This document shows, piece by piece, positions 7,782 through 15,518 of a stretch of 21,674 bases of DNA. Position 1 is the first letter of the stretch, and every line of letters starts with the position of its first letter. The stretch comes from a bacterium (GTDB taxonomy: Bacteria; Chloroflexota; Dehalococcoidia; Tepidiformales; Tepidiformaceae): the NCBI GenBank assembly GCA_945861295.1, contig CAMAUF010000003.1:1-21674 (forward strand), given 5' to 3'. The position numbers and the translations under genes are program-made. The notes beneath the pieces were generated by a model, which was not told where the DNA came from, did no database searches, and saw only the letters and a program-made list of their open reading frames with translations.

Positions 7782-9095
7782 TTAAGCCAGCGGCGGGTTA
7801 GTCCTGCCTCGGATCCCTTCGAGTCGTTCTCCACGATATGCTGCCCTATCCCAGTCCATCAGCGTCTTAGCGCACGGCCTGCCTTCCCCAATCCAATCGA
7901 TTGTCCGAGTCAGCGCCGTGCGCATCATATGGGTCACGGTCTTAGTTAAGGTCGACGCTCCTTCAATACGCGACGGCTCGATCGGGCCGCCATGCACCAC
8001 CTTGCTACGGAGAGTGTAGAAGTCTTTGAACGCCTTAGCGACTTCCTCCCGCTCGCCCGGCGTCTCCCCGAGCCAAAGTGCGGCCCGCCCCGCGAGACGG
8101 AATGCGAGTGCATCCTTGACATCAGACAGAAGGAGCGCCTCGCAAGAAATTCCGAGATCAATCACTCTATCGTCCAGAGATATGCGCGTAGTGCTTTCGT
8201 GGAATCTTCTTAAGGAAATCTTCACGTAATTCGGAATCGTAAGATATATCTGGTCCACTTGATGGAACATATCTACCCAGTTACTTAACTGCGGCTGGGA
8301 TAGACGGGTAACCATTCTCGGTAAACGCGACATGATTGAGAACGACCGACCAGACAATCTTTGTGGCCACAAGTTCCCAGTTACTGATGATTCGTACAAT
8401 ACCGGAAAGAGAAGAAATGGATCACTTGGTTCCACAAGAGCGAGGCATTGCACGGCGAGGTCTGATCTCTCGACGAGTAGACGGAGATCGTCTCCTTTAG
8501 GAGTTGGCTCTCCCTCCCTTATCCATTGTTTTACACTACACTCACTTTGGAAGAATAGTTCTGGCCCAAATGGCGAAGTAGTCGGATCCAGACTAAAGAG
8601 AGATCGAGATGGGCGCGTCGCTACTTCGTCCAATGTACCAAGCCACAAGTTTTCCGAAAACTGCACTCTATTAACAGGAATAGTCAGACCCAAAACATTG
8701 ACTAAGCACCGGAGAGTCGCGACGTCCTGGTCGACGAACAGCTCCATCTCCGACCAAGCCTGATCGAAGCCCGACTCGAATCCTTGCGATGCCGAGCGCT
8801 GAAGCATCTCGTAGCAAACACCGTGAAGCAGCCTTGAGATGGGCCAGGGGAAGGCACCGTTGCCGGTCGTCGCCCACTCGGCTTCGCCTCGTCCGAGCGA
8901 GTGGTCCGCGCGCATGGCTTCCTCGACTCCGCTTGGAATCGCTTCGCCGACTTTCATCCAGGCCAACGGACCATCGCGTTGAGTCGGGGGTAATTCGCAC
9001 CACTGCCCGTGGACGCGCTCAAGCCATCGCCGAACCTCATCGCGGGCCTGGAGCCTTGTTGCGGTATGCAGGGGCGAGTCCACGCCTGCTATCAT
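7782..9095 (-). CDS. Apea-like HEPN domain protein, possible anti-phage RNase
   Basis: 437 residues. The C-terminal third (about 292-375) has the Apea-like HEPN pattern: ISLRRFHESTTRISLDDRVI, then DLGISCEALLLSD, FRLAGRAALWLGET and FYTLRSKVVHGG, with R363-x4-H368, the HEPN ribonuclease motif. Proteins with this domain include the phage-defence protein ApeA; the ~290-residue N-terminal part is not recognised. GC content in the middle (two 60-base lines counted near 8221 and 8641 give 40%) is far below the 60-70% of neighbours, pointing to horizontal transfer. It is a lone cargo gene between housekeeping blocks. ATG at 9095 has no SD; a GTG at 9083, eight bases beyond a TATGAT, could be a leaderless start. 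Family confidence is good, function only inferred. Confidence 0.78.
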   Translation of the reverse strand: MIAGVDSPLHTATRLQARDEVRRWLERVHGQWCELPPTQRDGPLAWMKVGEAIPSGVEEAMRADHSLGRGEAEWATTGNGAFPWPISRLLHGVCYEMLQRSASQGFESGFDQAWSEMELFVDQDVATLRCLVNVLGLTIPVNRVQFSENLWLGTLDEVATRPSRSLFSLDPTTSPFGPELFFQSECSVKQWIREGEPTPKGDDLRLLVERSDLAVQCLALVEPSDPFLLFPVLYESSVTGNLWPQRLSGRSFSIMSRLPRMVTRLSQPQLSNWVDMFHQVDQIYLTIPNYVKISLRRFHESTTRISLDDRVIDLGISCEALLLSDVKDALAFRLAGRAALWLGETPGEREEVAKAFKDFYTLRSKVVHGGPIEPSRIEGASTLTKTVTHMMRTALTRTIDWIGEGRPCAKTLMDWDRAAYRGERLEGIRGRTNPPLA

Positions 9096-9119
9096 ACCAA
9101 AGTGGGGGGGGATGCTGAA
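9091..9119 (-). promoter_or_regulatory. Possible promoter of the HEPN gene with a G8/C8 spacer tract
   Basis: On the minus strand TATGAT (9096-9091, 5 of 6) is preceded, 17 bases upstream, by TTCAGC (9119-9114, weak, 3 of 6). The spacer holds a run of eight C on this strand (G8 at 9104-9111 on plus). Transcription would start near 9083, where an in-frame GTG lies, so the message could be leaderless; in that case the annotated ATG at 9095 would be upstream of the transcript. Confidence 0.35.
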
Positions 9120-9218
9120 CGCGAACCAGTAACCTCTTCAATGTCGATGCAGGCTGGGCCAACCGCCCAGGTGGCGAACTGGGCAACGGGCGCGGCGCGA
9201 GCACGTGAGGGCGAAGCG

Positions 9219-10193
9219 CTAACTGGTGCGGCCGAGGACGTACTCGCCGAGCCGCATAAGGATCGCGTGCGCTTCCGTGCGCGGGCAGGCGGCGATCGCC
9301 TCGTTGGCGCGCGTGACGTATGTGCGCGCCATGTCCATCGACGTGGCTAGCGCACCTGAGCCCCGGACGTACTCGATCGCTTCTTGGAGGCGCTGCTCCT
9401 TATTGCGATGCGCGGCGAAGAACTTGCCGATGGGGTTGTTCTTCGGCTGCCGTTCGAGCAGGAGGAGGCCCGGCAGGGTGATCGTGCCTTCGCGGAGATC
9501 GCTGCCCACGGGCTTGCCCATCTCGGCCTCGTCGCCGGTGAAATCGAGGATGTCGTCCACGATCTGGAAGGCCATGCCGAGGCTGTAGCCATAGGTGCGG
9601 AACGCCTCGACCGTGGCTTGGTCGCAGCTGGCCAGCGAAGCGCCACCTTCGCCCGCCGTTTCGAAGAGGGCCGCGGTTTTGCCGCCGATCCGCCAGAGGT
9701 AATTCTGGATGTCCTTGCCGACATCGAATGCGGCGGCGTCCTGATCGAGTTCGCCGCTGGTCATCTTCATCAGGGCGAGGGCGAAGAGCCGCGTGACGTG
9801 GAGGCTGCCGGTGCGGGTCACCATCTCGGCGGCGTTCGCGAACATGTAGTCGCCGAGGAGCACAGTGAGGGCGTTATCGAAGGCGGCGTTGGCGGTGGGC
9901 CGGCCGCGGCGGCTGACGGCGCCGTCGACCACGTCGTCATGGACGAGGCTCGCCGTGTGCAACAGCTCGATGGCGGCTCCCAGTGGGACGAGGCGGTTGA
10001 GGGCGTAGTCGCCGAACGTCCCAGCGAGGAGCACGAGCGCTGGCCGCATCCGCTTGCCGCGGCCCTGAAGCGCGTGGTCGAGCATCCGCTTCAAGGGCGC
10101 GATCTGCACCTGCTTAGTGGACTCCAGCATGTCTTCCACGAGGATGAGGTCTTCGGCGACGGGGCCGTAGAGCGCCGCGAACTGTGGGTTCAT
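9219..10193 (-). CDS. Long-chain all-trans polyprenyl diphosphate synthase
   Basis: 324 residues with both aspartate-rich motifs of trans-prenyltransferases: DDVVD at 86-90 and QIVDDILD with D213, D214, D217. GRGKRMRP (44-51) and GGKTAALF (170-177) are also intact. The residue five before the first motif is Ala81, small rather than aromatic, which in this family favours long products such as hepta- to decaprenyl diphosphate. The likely role is making the quinone side chain, fitting the complex I genes nearby. The ATG overlaps the tatD stop by 4 bases, so it is the last gene of the rsmI-metG-tatD operon. ispB or hepT would be possible names, but chain length cannot be read from sequence, so no symbol is given. 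Confidence 0.92.
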   Translation of the reverse strand: MNPQFAALYGPVAEDLILVEDMLESTKQVQIAPLKRMLDHALQGRGKRMRPALVLLAGTFGDYALNRLVPLGAAIELLHTASLVHDDVVDGAVSRRGRPTANAAFDNALTVLLGDYMFANAAEMVTRTGSLHVTRLFALALMKMTSGELDQDAAAFDVGKDIQNYLWRIGGKTAALFETAGEGGASLASCDQATVEAFRTYGYSLGMAFQIVDDILDFTGDEAEMGKPVGSDLREGTITLPGLLLLERQPKNNPIGKFFAAHRNKEQRLQEAIEYVRGSGALATSMDMARTYVTRANEAIAACPRTEAHAILMRLGEYVLGRTS

Positions 10194-11011
10194 CGACCCG
10201 CCTCCGCAGCCGGGGAGATCGTCACGCCGAAGAGACGGGCGGCGTTGGCGGTCGTTGAGGTGGCGACGCAGATGGCCGGAACGCCGCGTGCGGCCGCGAT
10301 CGCTTCGATCGCGGAGACGACGTGCGCGGGCTCGTTCCGGCGTCCCCGGATCGGCTGCGGCGGCAGGTAGGGGCTGTCCGTCTCGACCACGAGCGCGTCG
10401 AGCGGGAGTCCGGCCGCTATCTTCCGTGCCTCGTCGTTCTTAGGGTACGTGATCGCGCAAGCGACCGAGACGGCGAAGCCAAGTTCCACATAGCGGAGCG
10501 CTTGGGCCAGCGTCCCGCCGAAGCAGTGCATCACGCCGACGGGCCGGCCTTCGGACGGGAGCGGCGATCGGGCGGCATAGGCGGCCAACGCCGCATAAAT
10601 CGCCTCTTCGGCGCCGCGTGAGTGGACGCTAATGGGCTTGCGGGTTGTGATGGCGATCTCGAGCTGGGCGCGCAGAATCTCTTCCTGGCGGTCGTGGGGC
10701 GAGTGATCGCGGTAGTGGTCGAGGCCGATCTCTCCGATCGCGACGACTTCGGGCTGGGCGGCAAGCGTCGCCAATTCGTCGAGGAGCGCGGGCGTGATGT
10801 CTTTGGCGTCGTGCGGGTGGTAGCCCACGGCCGGAAAGACGGCGCCTGCGAACCTGGCGGCGAGCGCCAACGCGGCCAGGTTCGACTCCGGGTCATAGCC
10901 ACAAACGGTCATGCCTCGCACGCCGGCCGCCATGGCTCGGCCGACCGCTTCATCGGCGTCACTGGCGAAGGCGGTGTCTTGGAGGTGGCAGTGGGTGTCG
11001 AAGGCGATCAT
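10190..11011 (-). CDS. tatD: TatD family metal-dependent deoxyribonuclease
   Basis: 273 residues from the ATG at 11011. Metal-binding landmarks of the TatD amidohydrolase-fold DNases are present: FDTHCHLQD (H7, H9), IGEIGLDHYRD (E94), KPISVHSRGAEEA (H130), VMHCFGGT (H162) and VVETDSPYLPPQPIRGRRNE (D212). The frame is open far upstream inside metG, but residues before MIAFDTHCHL are a shadow. It overlaps the metG stop by 4 bases (ATGA at 11011-11008) and its own stop overlaps the next start the same way; metG-tatD adjacency is common in bacteria. Probably a 3'-5' exonuclease with a role in DNA repair or clean-up. Confidence 0.94.
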   Translation of the reverse strand: MIAFDTHCHLQDTAFASDADEAVGRAMAAGVRGMTVCGYDPESNLAALALAARFAGAVFPAVGYHPHDAKDITPALLDELATLAAQPEVVAIGEIGLDHYRDHSPHDRQEEILRAQLEIAITTRKPISVHSRGAEEAIYAALAAYAARSPLPSEGRPVGVMHCFGGTLAQALRYVELGFAVSVACAITYPKNDEARKIAAGLPLDALVVETDSPYLPPQPIRGRRNEPAHVVSAIEAIAAARGVPAICVATSTTANAARLFGVTISPAAEAGR

Positions 11012-12675
11012 GCGGGGCTCCCTGCCACTTCGACTTCGACTGTGAGCGCGTCCAGCTTGGCGTAGAGGGGGCGCGCCACGCCGACGCGATGGCCGCCCGC
11101 CAGGGTCTCGAAGCGCCAGCCGTTGTCGGCCAGGAGGCCCGCGAGGCCGAGGTCTTCGTGGAGCTGCTGCGTGGAGAACGGCAGGATGGGGTGGAGGATC
11201 GTCTTCACCGCGTTGATGGCGTTGACGGCGGTCGCCAGCGTCTCGGCCGCGTGGGCGCGGTCGACCTTGACGGCCTTCCAGGGTTCGCGCTCGCCGAGGT
11301 AGCGGTTGGCGGCTTGCGCGACCGCCAGCCCTTCGTTCAGCGCCGCCCGTAGGTGGACCGCTCCATATTCGGCGCCAGCCTTCTCGAAGGCAGCCCGTGC
11401 GGCCGCGAGCAACGCTTCGCTTTCGGGCGCGAGCTCGCCGGTCTCCGGGATCGCCCCATCGAAGTTGCGGTTGAGCATCGTGATCACGCGGTTCGCAAGG
11501 TTGCCCCAGGTGCCGATCAAGACGTCGTTGTTCTGGCGGATCAGCTCGTCTTCGCGGAACTCCGAGTCGCTGCTTTCGGGCATGATCGCGGTGAGGTAAA
11601 ACCGCACGACATCCGGCGCGTAGGTGTCGAGGAGATTGAGCACCCAAGTGCCGGTGCCCTTCGATTTGCTCTGCTTCTGACCGGCCGAGAAGTTGACGTA
11701 TTGGTTGGCTGGCACATCGAACGGCAAATTGAGTCCGCCGTACCCCATCAGCATCCCGGGCCAAATGATCGTGTGAAACGGGATGTTGTCCTTGCCGATG
11801 AAGTAGTAGGACTTGGTCGCCGGGTCCTCCCAGTAGCGCCGCCACGCCTCCGGGTCGCCGGAGCGCTGGGCCCATTCGCGGGTGGCGGAGAGATAGCCGA
11901 TGACCGCGTCGAACCAGACATAAATGCGCTTCGTCTCCCATTCGTCGACCGGGATGGGCACGCCCCAGGAGATATCGCGCGTGATCGCCCGGTCTTGCAG
12001 GCCCTCGGCGATCCAGCCGAGCGAGAAGTTGAGCACGTTCTTGCGCCAGTGCGTCTGTTTCGTAAGCCAGGCGCCGAGCGCCTCCTGGAACTTCGGAAGG
12101 CGGAGCAAATAGTGCTGCGAGGCGCGCGTGACCGGCCTCGCGCCGCTAAACCGGCTGCGCGGGTCGATCAGGTCCGTCGCGTCGAGCGTCTTGCCACAGC
12201 TATCGCATTGGTCTCCGCGGGCCTCTTTATATGCGCAATGCGGGCACGTGCCCTCGACATAGCGGTCGGGTAGGAAGCGTTGCGCTTCCGGGTCGTAGAG
12301 TTGGTCTTGCGTCCCGACTTCGAGGAAGCCCCGTTCCAGCAGCCGGAGGAAGACTTCCTGGACGGTCGCGTAATGGTTCTCGGTCAGCGTGGTGGTGAAG
12401 AGGTCAAAGCTGATGCCGAGTCGCTCCCATGTTTCGAGGATCTTCGGGTGGTAGCGGTCGACGACATCGCGGGGTTGGATGCCTTCGCGTTCGGCGGTGA
12501 CGGTGATCGGTGTCCCGTGGCAATCGGAGCCGGAGACCATGAGGACTTCGTTGCCGATCAGCCGCTGGTAGCGCGCAAAGATGTCGGCAGGCAGGTATGC
12601 GCCCGCGACCTGACCAACGTGCAGGAGGTAGTTGGCGTAGGGCCATGCCACACAGACGAGGATCCGTTCCTGCAA
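11008..12675 (-). CDS. metG: Methionyl-tRNA synthetase
   Basis: 555 residues. Class I synthetase charging tRNA-Met. The HIGH signature appears as HVGQ (19-22) in LLHVGQVAGAYLPADIFARY, the zinc knuckle has four cysteines (C144, C147, C157, C160), and the KMSKS loop is KQSKS (334-338) in SAGQKQSKSKGTGTW. VLMVSGSDCHGTPI and WFDAVIGYLSATREWA are further MetRS landmarks. An anticodon-binding helical domain follows; there is no C-terminal tRNA-binding EMAP domain. TTG start at 12675, with only a weak upstream SD. The two signature variants depart from the usual HIGH/KMSKS text, but the Lys and Ser positions that matter are kept. Third from the end of the rsmI operon; 49 bases after rsmI. Confidence 0.95.
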   Translation of the reverse strand: MQERILVCVAWPYANYLLHVGQVAGAYLPADIFARYQRLIGNEVLMVSGSDCHGTPITVTAEREGIQPRDVVDRYHPKILETWERLGISFDLFTTTLTENHYATVQEVFLRLLERGFLEVGTQDQLYDPEAQRFLPDRYVEGTCPHCAYKEARGDQCDSCGKTLDATDLIDPRSRFSGARPVTRASQHYLLRLPKFQEALGAWLTKQTHWRKNVLNFSLGWIAEGLQDRAITRDISWGVPIPVDEWETKRIYVWFDAVIGYLSATREWAQRSGDPEAWRRYWEDPATKSYYFIGKDNIPFHTIIWPGMLMGYGGLNLPFDVPANQYVNFSAGQKQSKSKGTGTWVLNLLDTYAPDVVRFYLTAIMPESSDSEFREDELIRQNNDVLIGTWGNLANRVITMLNRNFDGAIPETGELAPESEALLAAARAAFEKAGAEYGAVHLRAALNEGLAVAQAANRYLGEREPWKAVKVDRAHAAETLATAVNAINAVKTILHPILPFSTQQLHEDLGLAGLLADNGWRFETLAGGHRVGVARPLYAKLDALTVEVEVAGSPA

Positions 12676-12724
12676 CGCGCGTATCCGGGATTCAGGCTTT
12701 TCGCGAGTCTACCACAGGCGCTTT

Positions 12725-13588
12725 CTAGGGGAGGGCTTCAACGTCTTCGCCCGGCCAAAGGGCGTAGGCGCGCTCACGTGTGACGCTGAATCGCTTGGCC
12801 GCTTCGGCCGCGGCGCCGGACCGTCGGGCGCCCGCCCTCCGCATCTCGGCGAGGTACGCCTCCACCTCGGCGGTCGCGTCGCCTGGCGCCCGCGGCTGGA
12901 CGCGGAAGACGACGGTGACTTCGCCCTTGGTCACGGCGAAGCGGCTGGCGAGCTCCGCCGCAGGCCCTCGGACGACCTCCTCGTGGAGTTTCGTCAGTTC
13001 GCGGCAAACCACCACTTCCGGGTCGCCGAACGTTTCGGCGATTTCCGTCAGCGTCGCGGCGAGCCGGTTGGGGCTCTCGAAGAAGACGATGGTCGCGCCC
13101 GTCTCCGCGGCCGCCTGAAGCGCGGTCCGCCGCTCGGACTTCGGGCGCGGCAGGAAGCCGAGAAAGACCACCGGGGCCCCTTCGAAGCCGGCCACGGAAA
13201 CGGCGGCCGCTAGCGCCGACGGCCCGGGGACGGCAACGACCAGCACGCCCGCGGAGTGTGCGGCCGCGACCAGCCGCGCCCCGGGGTCGCTGATCCCCGG
13301 CGTGCCGGCGTCGCTCACGAGCGCGACCACGCTCTCGCGGGCGCCGGCCAGGAGCGCTTCCGTCCGAGCGCCGACGTTGTGCTCGGTGAGGCTGACCATC
13401 CGCGCGGCCGAGCTGGCGAGGGTGACCAGCTTGCGCGAAACGCGTGTGTCCTCAGCCGCGACAATGGTGGCCGCAGCCAGCACCCGCATGGCCCGCGGAG
13501 AGAAGTCATCGAGATTGCCGATGGGGGTGGCCATGACATAGAGGCCCGGCAGAGGGGCTGAGCGTCGTGCGGCGGGGTTGTCAGTCAT
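12725..13588 (-). CDS. rsmI: 16S rRNA (cytidine-1402 2'-O)-methyltransferase RsmI
   Basis: 287 residues from the ATG at 13588; an in-frame codon further upstream at 13627 adds 13 residues that do not look conserved. The SAM-binding tetrapyrrole-methylase fold shows in GLYVMATPIGNLDDFSPRA, AAEDTRVSRKLV, ALVSDAGTPGISDPGARLV (the key signature), VPGPSALAAAVSVAG and FLGFLPRPKSER, ending in a small helix-turn-helix-like tail (AEAAKRFSVTRERAYAL). It methylates the ribose of C1402 in the decoding centre with RsmH. AGGT about 8 bases before the ATG may act as SD. First gene of the minus-strand rsmI-metG-tatD-polyprenyl synthase operon, divergent from guaB3. Confidence 0.95.
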   Translation of the reverse strand: MTDNPAARRSAPLPGLYVMATPIGNLDDFSPRAMRVLAAATIVAAEDTRVSRKLVTLASSAARMVSLTEHNVGARTEALLAGARESVVALVSDAGTPGISDPGARLVAAAHSAGVLVVAVPGPSALAAAVSVAGFEGAPVVFLGFLPRPKSERRTALQAAAETGATIVFFESPNRLAATLTEIAETFGDPEVVVCRELTKLHEEVVRGPAAELASRFAVTKGEVTVVFRVQPRAPGDATAEVEAYLAEMRRAGARRSGAAAEAAKRFSVTRERAYALWPGEDVEALP

Positions 13589-13614
13589 AATCGTACCTGT
13601 ATTGACGAAGTTGA

Positions 13615-13644
13615 TTGACCGGCCCATGGCCCCCTACCTACACT
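13615..13644 (+). promoter_or_regulatory. Promoter for guaB3
   Basis: TTGACC (13615-13620, 5 of 6) and TACACT (13639-13644, 4 of 6) separated by 18 bases form a sigma-70-type promoter in the 114-base divergent gap. Start would be near 13651, giving a leader of about 50 bases before the TTG start codon at 13703. A second TTGACG at 13602-13607 has no matching -10. Confidence 0.55.
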
Positions 13645-13702
13645 CAAACGGTAAGAGCGCGGGCGGTCCCGGCTCCCACTCTACTCCCAGGGGAACGCTG
13701 AA

Positions 13703-14899
13703 TTGACTACCGCTGCCGCCTACCCGTCCGCCGCCCTCGATGCACCGGAACGTGGCCGTGCTCCGCTCTTTAAGCAGCTCCGGCGAGCCTACGGTTTCGA
13801 TGAGGTCGCCATCGTGCCGGGAGAGGTCACGATCAACCCGGAGTTGGTCGAGTTAGGCCTGGACATCGGCGGCCACAGCTTCCGCATCCCGTTCCTCGCC
13901 TCGGCCATGGACGCTGTCGTCGACCCGACCTTCGCCGTCGAAATGCACAAAGCCGGCGGCCTCGCCGTCCTCAACCTCGAAGGCGTTTGGGCGCGTTACG
14001 CCGACCCTCGGCCGATCCTCCAGCAAGTCGCTGCGGCCAGTCGTGACGAAGCGACCGCCATCCTTCAGGCCGCCTACCAACAGCCTGTGCGGGACGAGTT
14101 CGTGGCCATGCGGATCAAAGAGATGAAGGCCGGCGGCGCCATCGCGGCCGTAGCGCTGACGCCTGTGAACACGAAAGCGCTGGCGCCCCTGATTCAGGAG
14201 GCCGGCGCTGACCTCCTCGTCGTCCAAAGCACCGTGACGACGGCTCGGCACGAATCGAACAGCATCGAGGGCCTGCGTTTCGATAAGCTCCTCAAGCACA
14301 TCCGCATCCCGGTCATCGTTGGCAACACCGTTGGCTTCACGGCGACGCTCGAGTTGATGCAGACCGGCGTGGCCGCCGTCCTCGTCGGTGTCGGCCCCGG
14401 CGCGGCCTGCACCAGCCGCGAAGTGCTCGGCATCGGCGTGCCCCAGGTGACCGCCACGATCGACTGCGCCGCCGCCCGCGACTACTACTTCGAAGAGACA
14501 GGCCGCTATGTGCCCATCATTACCGACGGCGGCATCCGCACTGGCGGCGACGTCTGCAAGTGCATCGTGGCGGGCGCCGATGGCGTCATGATGGGTTCGC
14601 CCTTCGCCGCCACGACCGAGGCGCCGGGCCGCGGCTACCATTGGGGCATGGCCACGCCGCACGCAAACCTGCCGCGCGGCGTCCGCGTCCAAGTGGGCGT
14701 CAACACGACCTTGAACAAGCTGCTCTACGGCCCGACGAGCCGCACTGATGGCACGGAGAATCTCGTCGGGGCGCTCCGCACCGCGATGGGCATGTGCGGC
14801 GCGCACACGACGCGCGAGTTCCAACAGGCGGAGATGGTCATCGCGCCGGCGATCAAGACCGAAGGGAAGATCTACCAATTTGCGCAGGCCAAGGAGTAG
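13703..14899 (+). CDS. guaB3: GuaB3-type IMP dehydrogenase-related protein (no CBS domains)
   Basis: 398 residues in the IMPDH/GMP reductase barrel family. FLASAMDAVVDPTFAVEMHKAGGLAVLNLEGVW, VGVGPGAACTSREVLGIG with the catalytic-loop Cys at 236, and PIITDGGIRTGGDVCKCIVAGADGVMMGSPFAAT are clear. There is no room for the paired CBS domains that sit inside classical GuaB, and the length fits the GuaB3 branch (TIGR01304-like) seen in actinobacteria, cyanobacteria and Chloroflexota. The expected activity is oxidation of IMP to XMP for GMP synthesis, but the branch is less studied than GuaB. TTG start at 13703 with AGGGG at 13689-13693. Another guaB elsewhere in the genome cannot be excluded. Confidence 0.9.
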   Translation: MTTAAAYPSAALDAPERGRAPLFKQLRRAYGFDEVAIVPGEVTINPELVELGLDIGGHSFRIPFLASAMDAVVDPTFAVEMHKAGGLAVLNLEGVWARYADPRPILQQVAAASRDEATAILQAAYQQPVRDEFVAMRIKEMKAGGAIAAVALTPVNTKALAPLIQEAGADLLVVQSTVTTARHESNSIEGLRFDKLLKHIRIPVIVGNTVGFTATLELMQTGVAAVLVGVGPGAACTSREVLGIGVPQVTATIDCAAARDYYFEETGRYVPIITDGGIRTGGDVCKCIVAGADGVMMGSPFAATTEAPGRGYHWGMATPHANLPRGVRVQVGVNTTLNKLLYGPTSRTDGTENLVGALRTAMGMCGAHTTREFQQAEMVIAPAIKTEGKIYQFAQAKE

Positions 14900-15482
14900 C
14901 GTCCTCGCCGTAATCGCGGCGCTGATGGCCGCCCTCGCGCTCATCGCTTCCGGCTTTCCGGCGGGCCGCGGGAACGCGTGCTCGCTCGCAGCCATTCCGC
15001 CGGCGCAAATGGCCGTGGAGGCCGCCGTGGTCGTCATCGCGACCGTTGACGATGTCGATGGCGATCGGTCCGCGCGGTTGCGTCCAGAGGTTTTCCTGAA
15101 AGGCCCGGTGACTTCGCGCCCCATCGACCTGCGGCCCGACGAATCGGGCTGCGGACGTGCCGCCTTGGAGGAGGGCGGGCGCGTCCTCGCCTTCTTCTAC
15201 CCATCCGATGGGCTCTCGGTCTGGCCCACGGCCGTCCAGGTCTATCAGCTCAAGGACGGCAAGGCCTCGCGCGGCGTGCCCGGGGAAGATCTCGAGGAGG
15301 CCTCGCTGATCGCCGAAGTGCGTCACCTGACGGAGCAGTACGCCGTGCCCCCAGCGGCCTCGGAATCGGGCGCCGGCATCGATTGGGCCACGACCATCGT
15401 GCCGGTCGGCGGCGCGCTGCTGGCGATCCTCGCCGTCAGCCTGGCGCTCCTGCGCGTCTGGCACCGGATCGACCCGAGCTGA
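14880..15482 (+). CDS. Secreted, C-terminally anchored protein; possible NTR/TIMP-like OB fold
   Basis: 200 residues from a TTG at 14880 that overlaps the guaB3 end by 20 bases; an ATG at 14925 is the alternative but cuts into the signal peptide. It begins with Arg residues and a hydrophobic stretch (VLAVIAALMAALALIASGF) and has a likely cleavage near GRGNA/CS. The mature part (CSLAAIPPAQMAVEAAVVVIATV, then VFLKGP, a DLRPDESGCG and GGRVLAFFY) recalls bacterial TIMP/netrin-like beta domains that carry CxLA...A...V.G.V..V....KG...CG...G..yLvy patterns, but this is a weak resemblance. A C-terminal helix (TTIVPVGGALLAILAVSLALLRVW) with basic residues after it should anchor it in the membrane. Linked to guaB3 only by transcription; role unknown. 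Confidence 0.7.
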   Translation: MRRPRSSVLAVIAALMAALALIASGFPAGRGNACSLAAIPPAQMAVEAAVVVIATVDDVDGDRSARLRPEVFLKGPVTSRPIDLRPDESGCGRAALEEGGRVLAFFYPSDGLSVWPTAVQVYQLKDGKASRGVPGEDLEEASLIAEVRHLTEQYAVPPAASESGAGIDWATTIVPVGGALLAILAVSLALLRVWHRIDPS

Positions 15483-15492
15483 ATCGTGGCGT

Positions 15493-15518
15493 GGGGCGGC
15501 CGTTCTGCGTCCCTTTTT
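15493..15518 (+). terminator. Intrinsic terminator after the guaB3 transcript
   Basis: GGGGCG (15493-15498) pairs with CGTCCC (15508-15513), one G-U included, around a 9-base loop and is followed directly by TTTTT at 15514-15518. It lies 10 bases beyond the plus-strand stop and overlaps the end of the convergent dinB gene, a fitting place for a terminator. Confidence 0.55.

Noticed and set aside
8332..8763. 143-residue plus-strand ORF opposite the HEPN gene
   Set aside because: Opposite-strand shadow of the HEPN gene, low complexity and no SD.
9096..9218. Terminator after the polyprenyl synthase gene
   Set aside because: Only a 5-bp stem (TGGGC/GCCCA near 9155) without a U-run on the minus strand.
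9384..10370. 328-residue plus-strand ORF
   Set aside because: Shadow of the polyprenyl synthase gene; the minus strand has all catalytic motifs.
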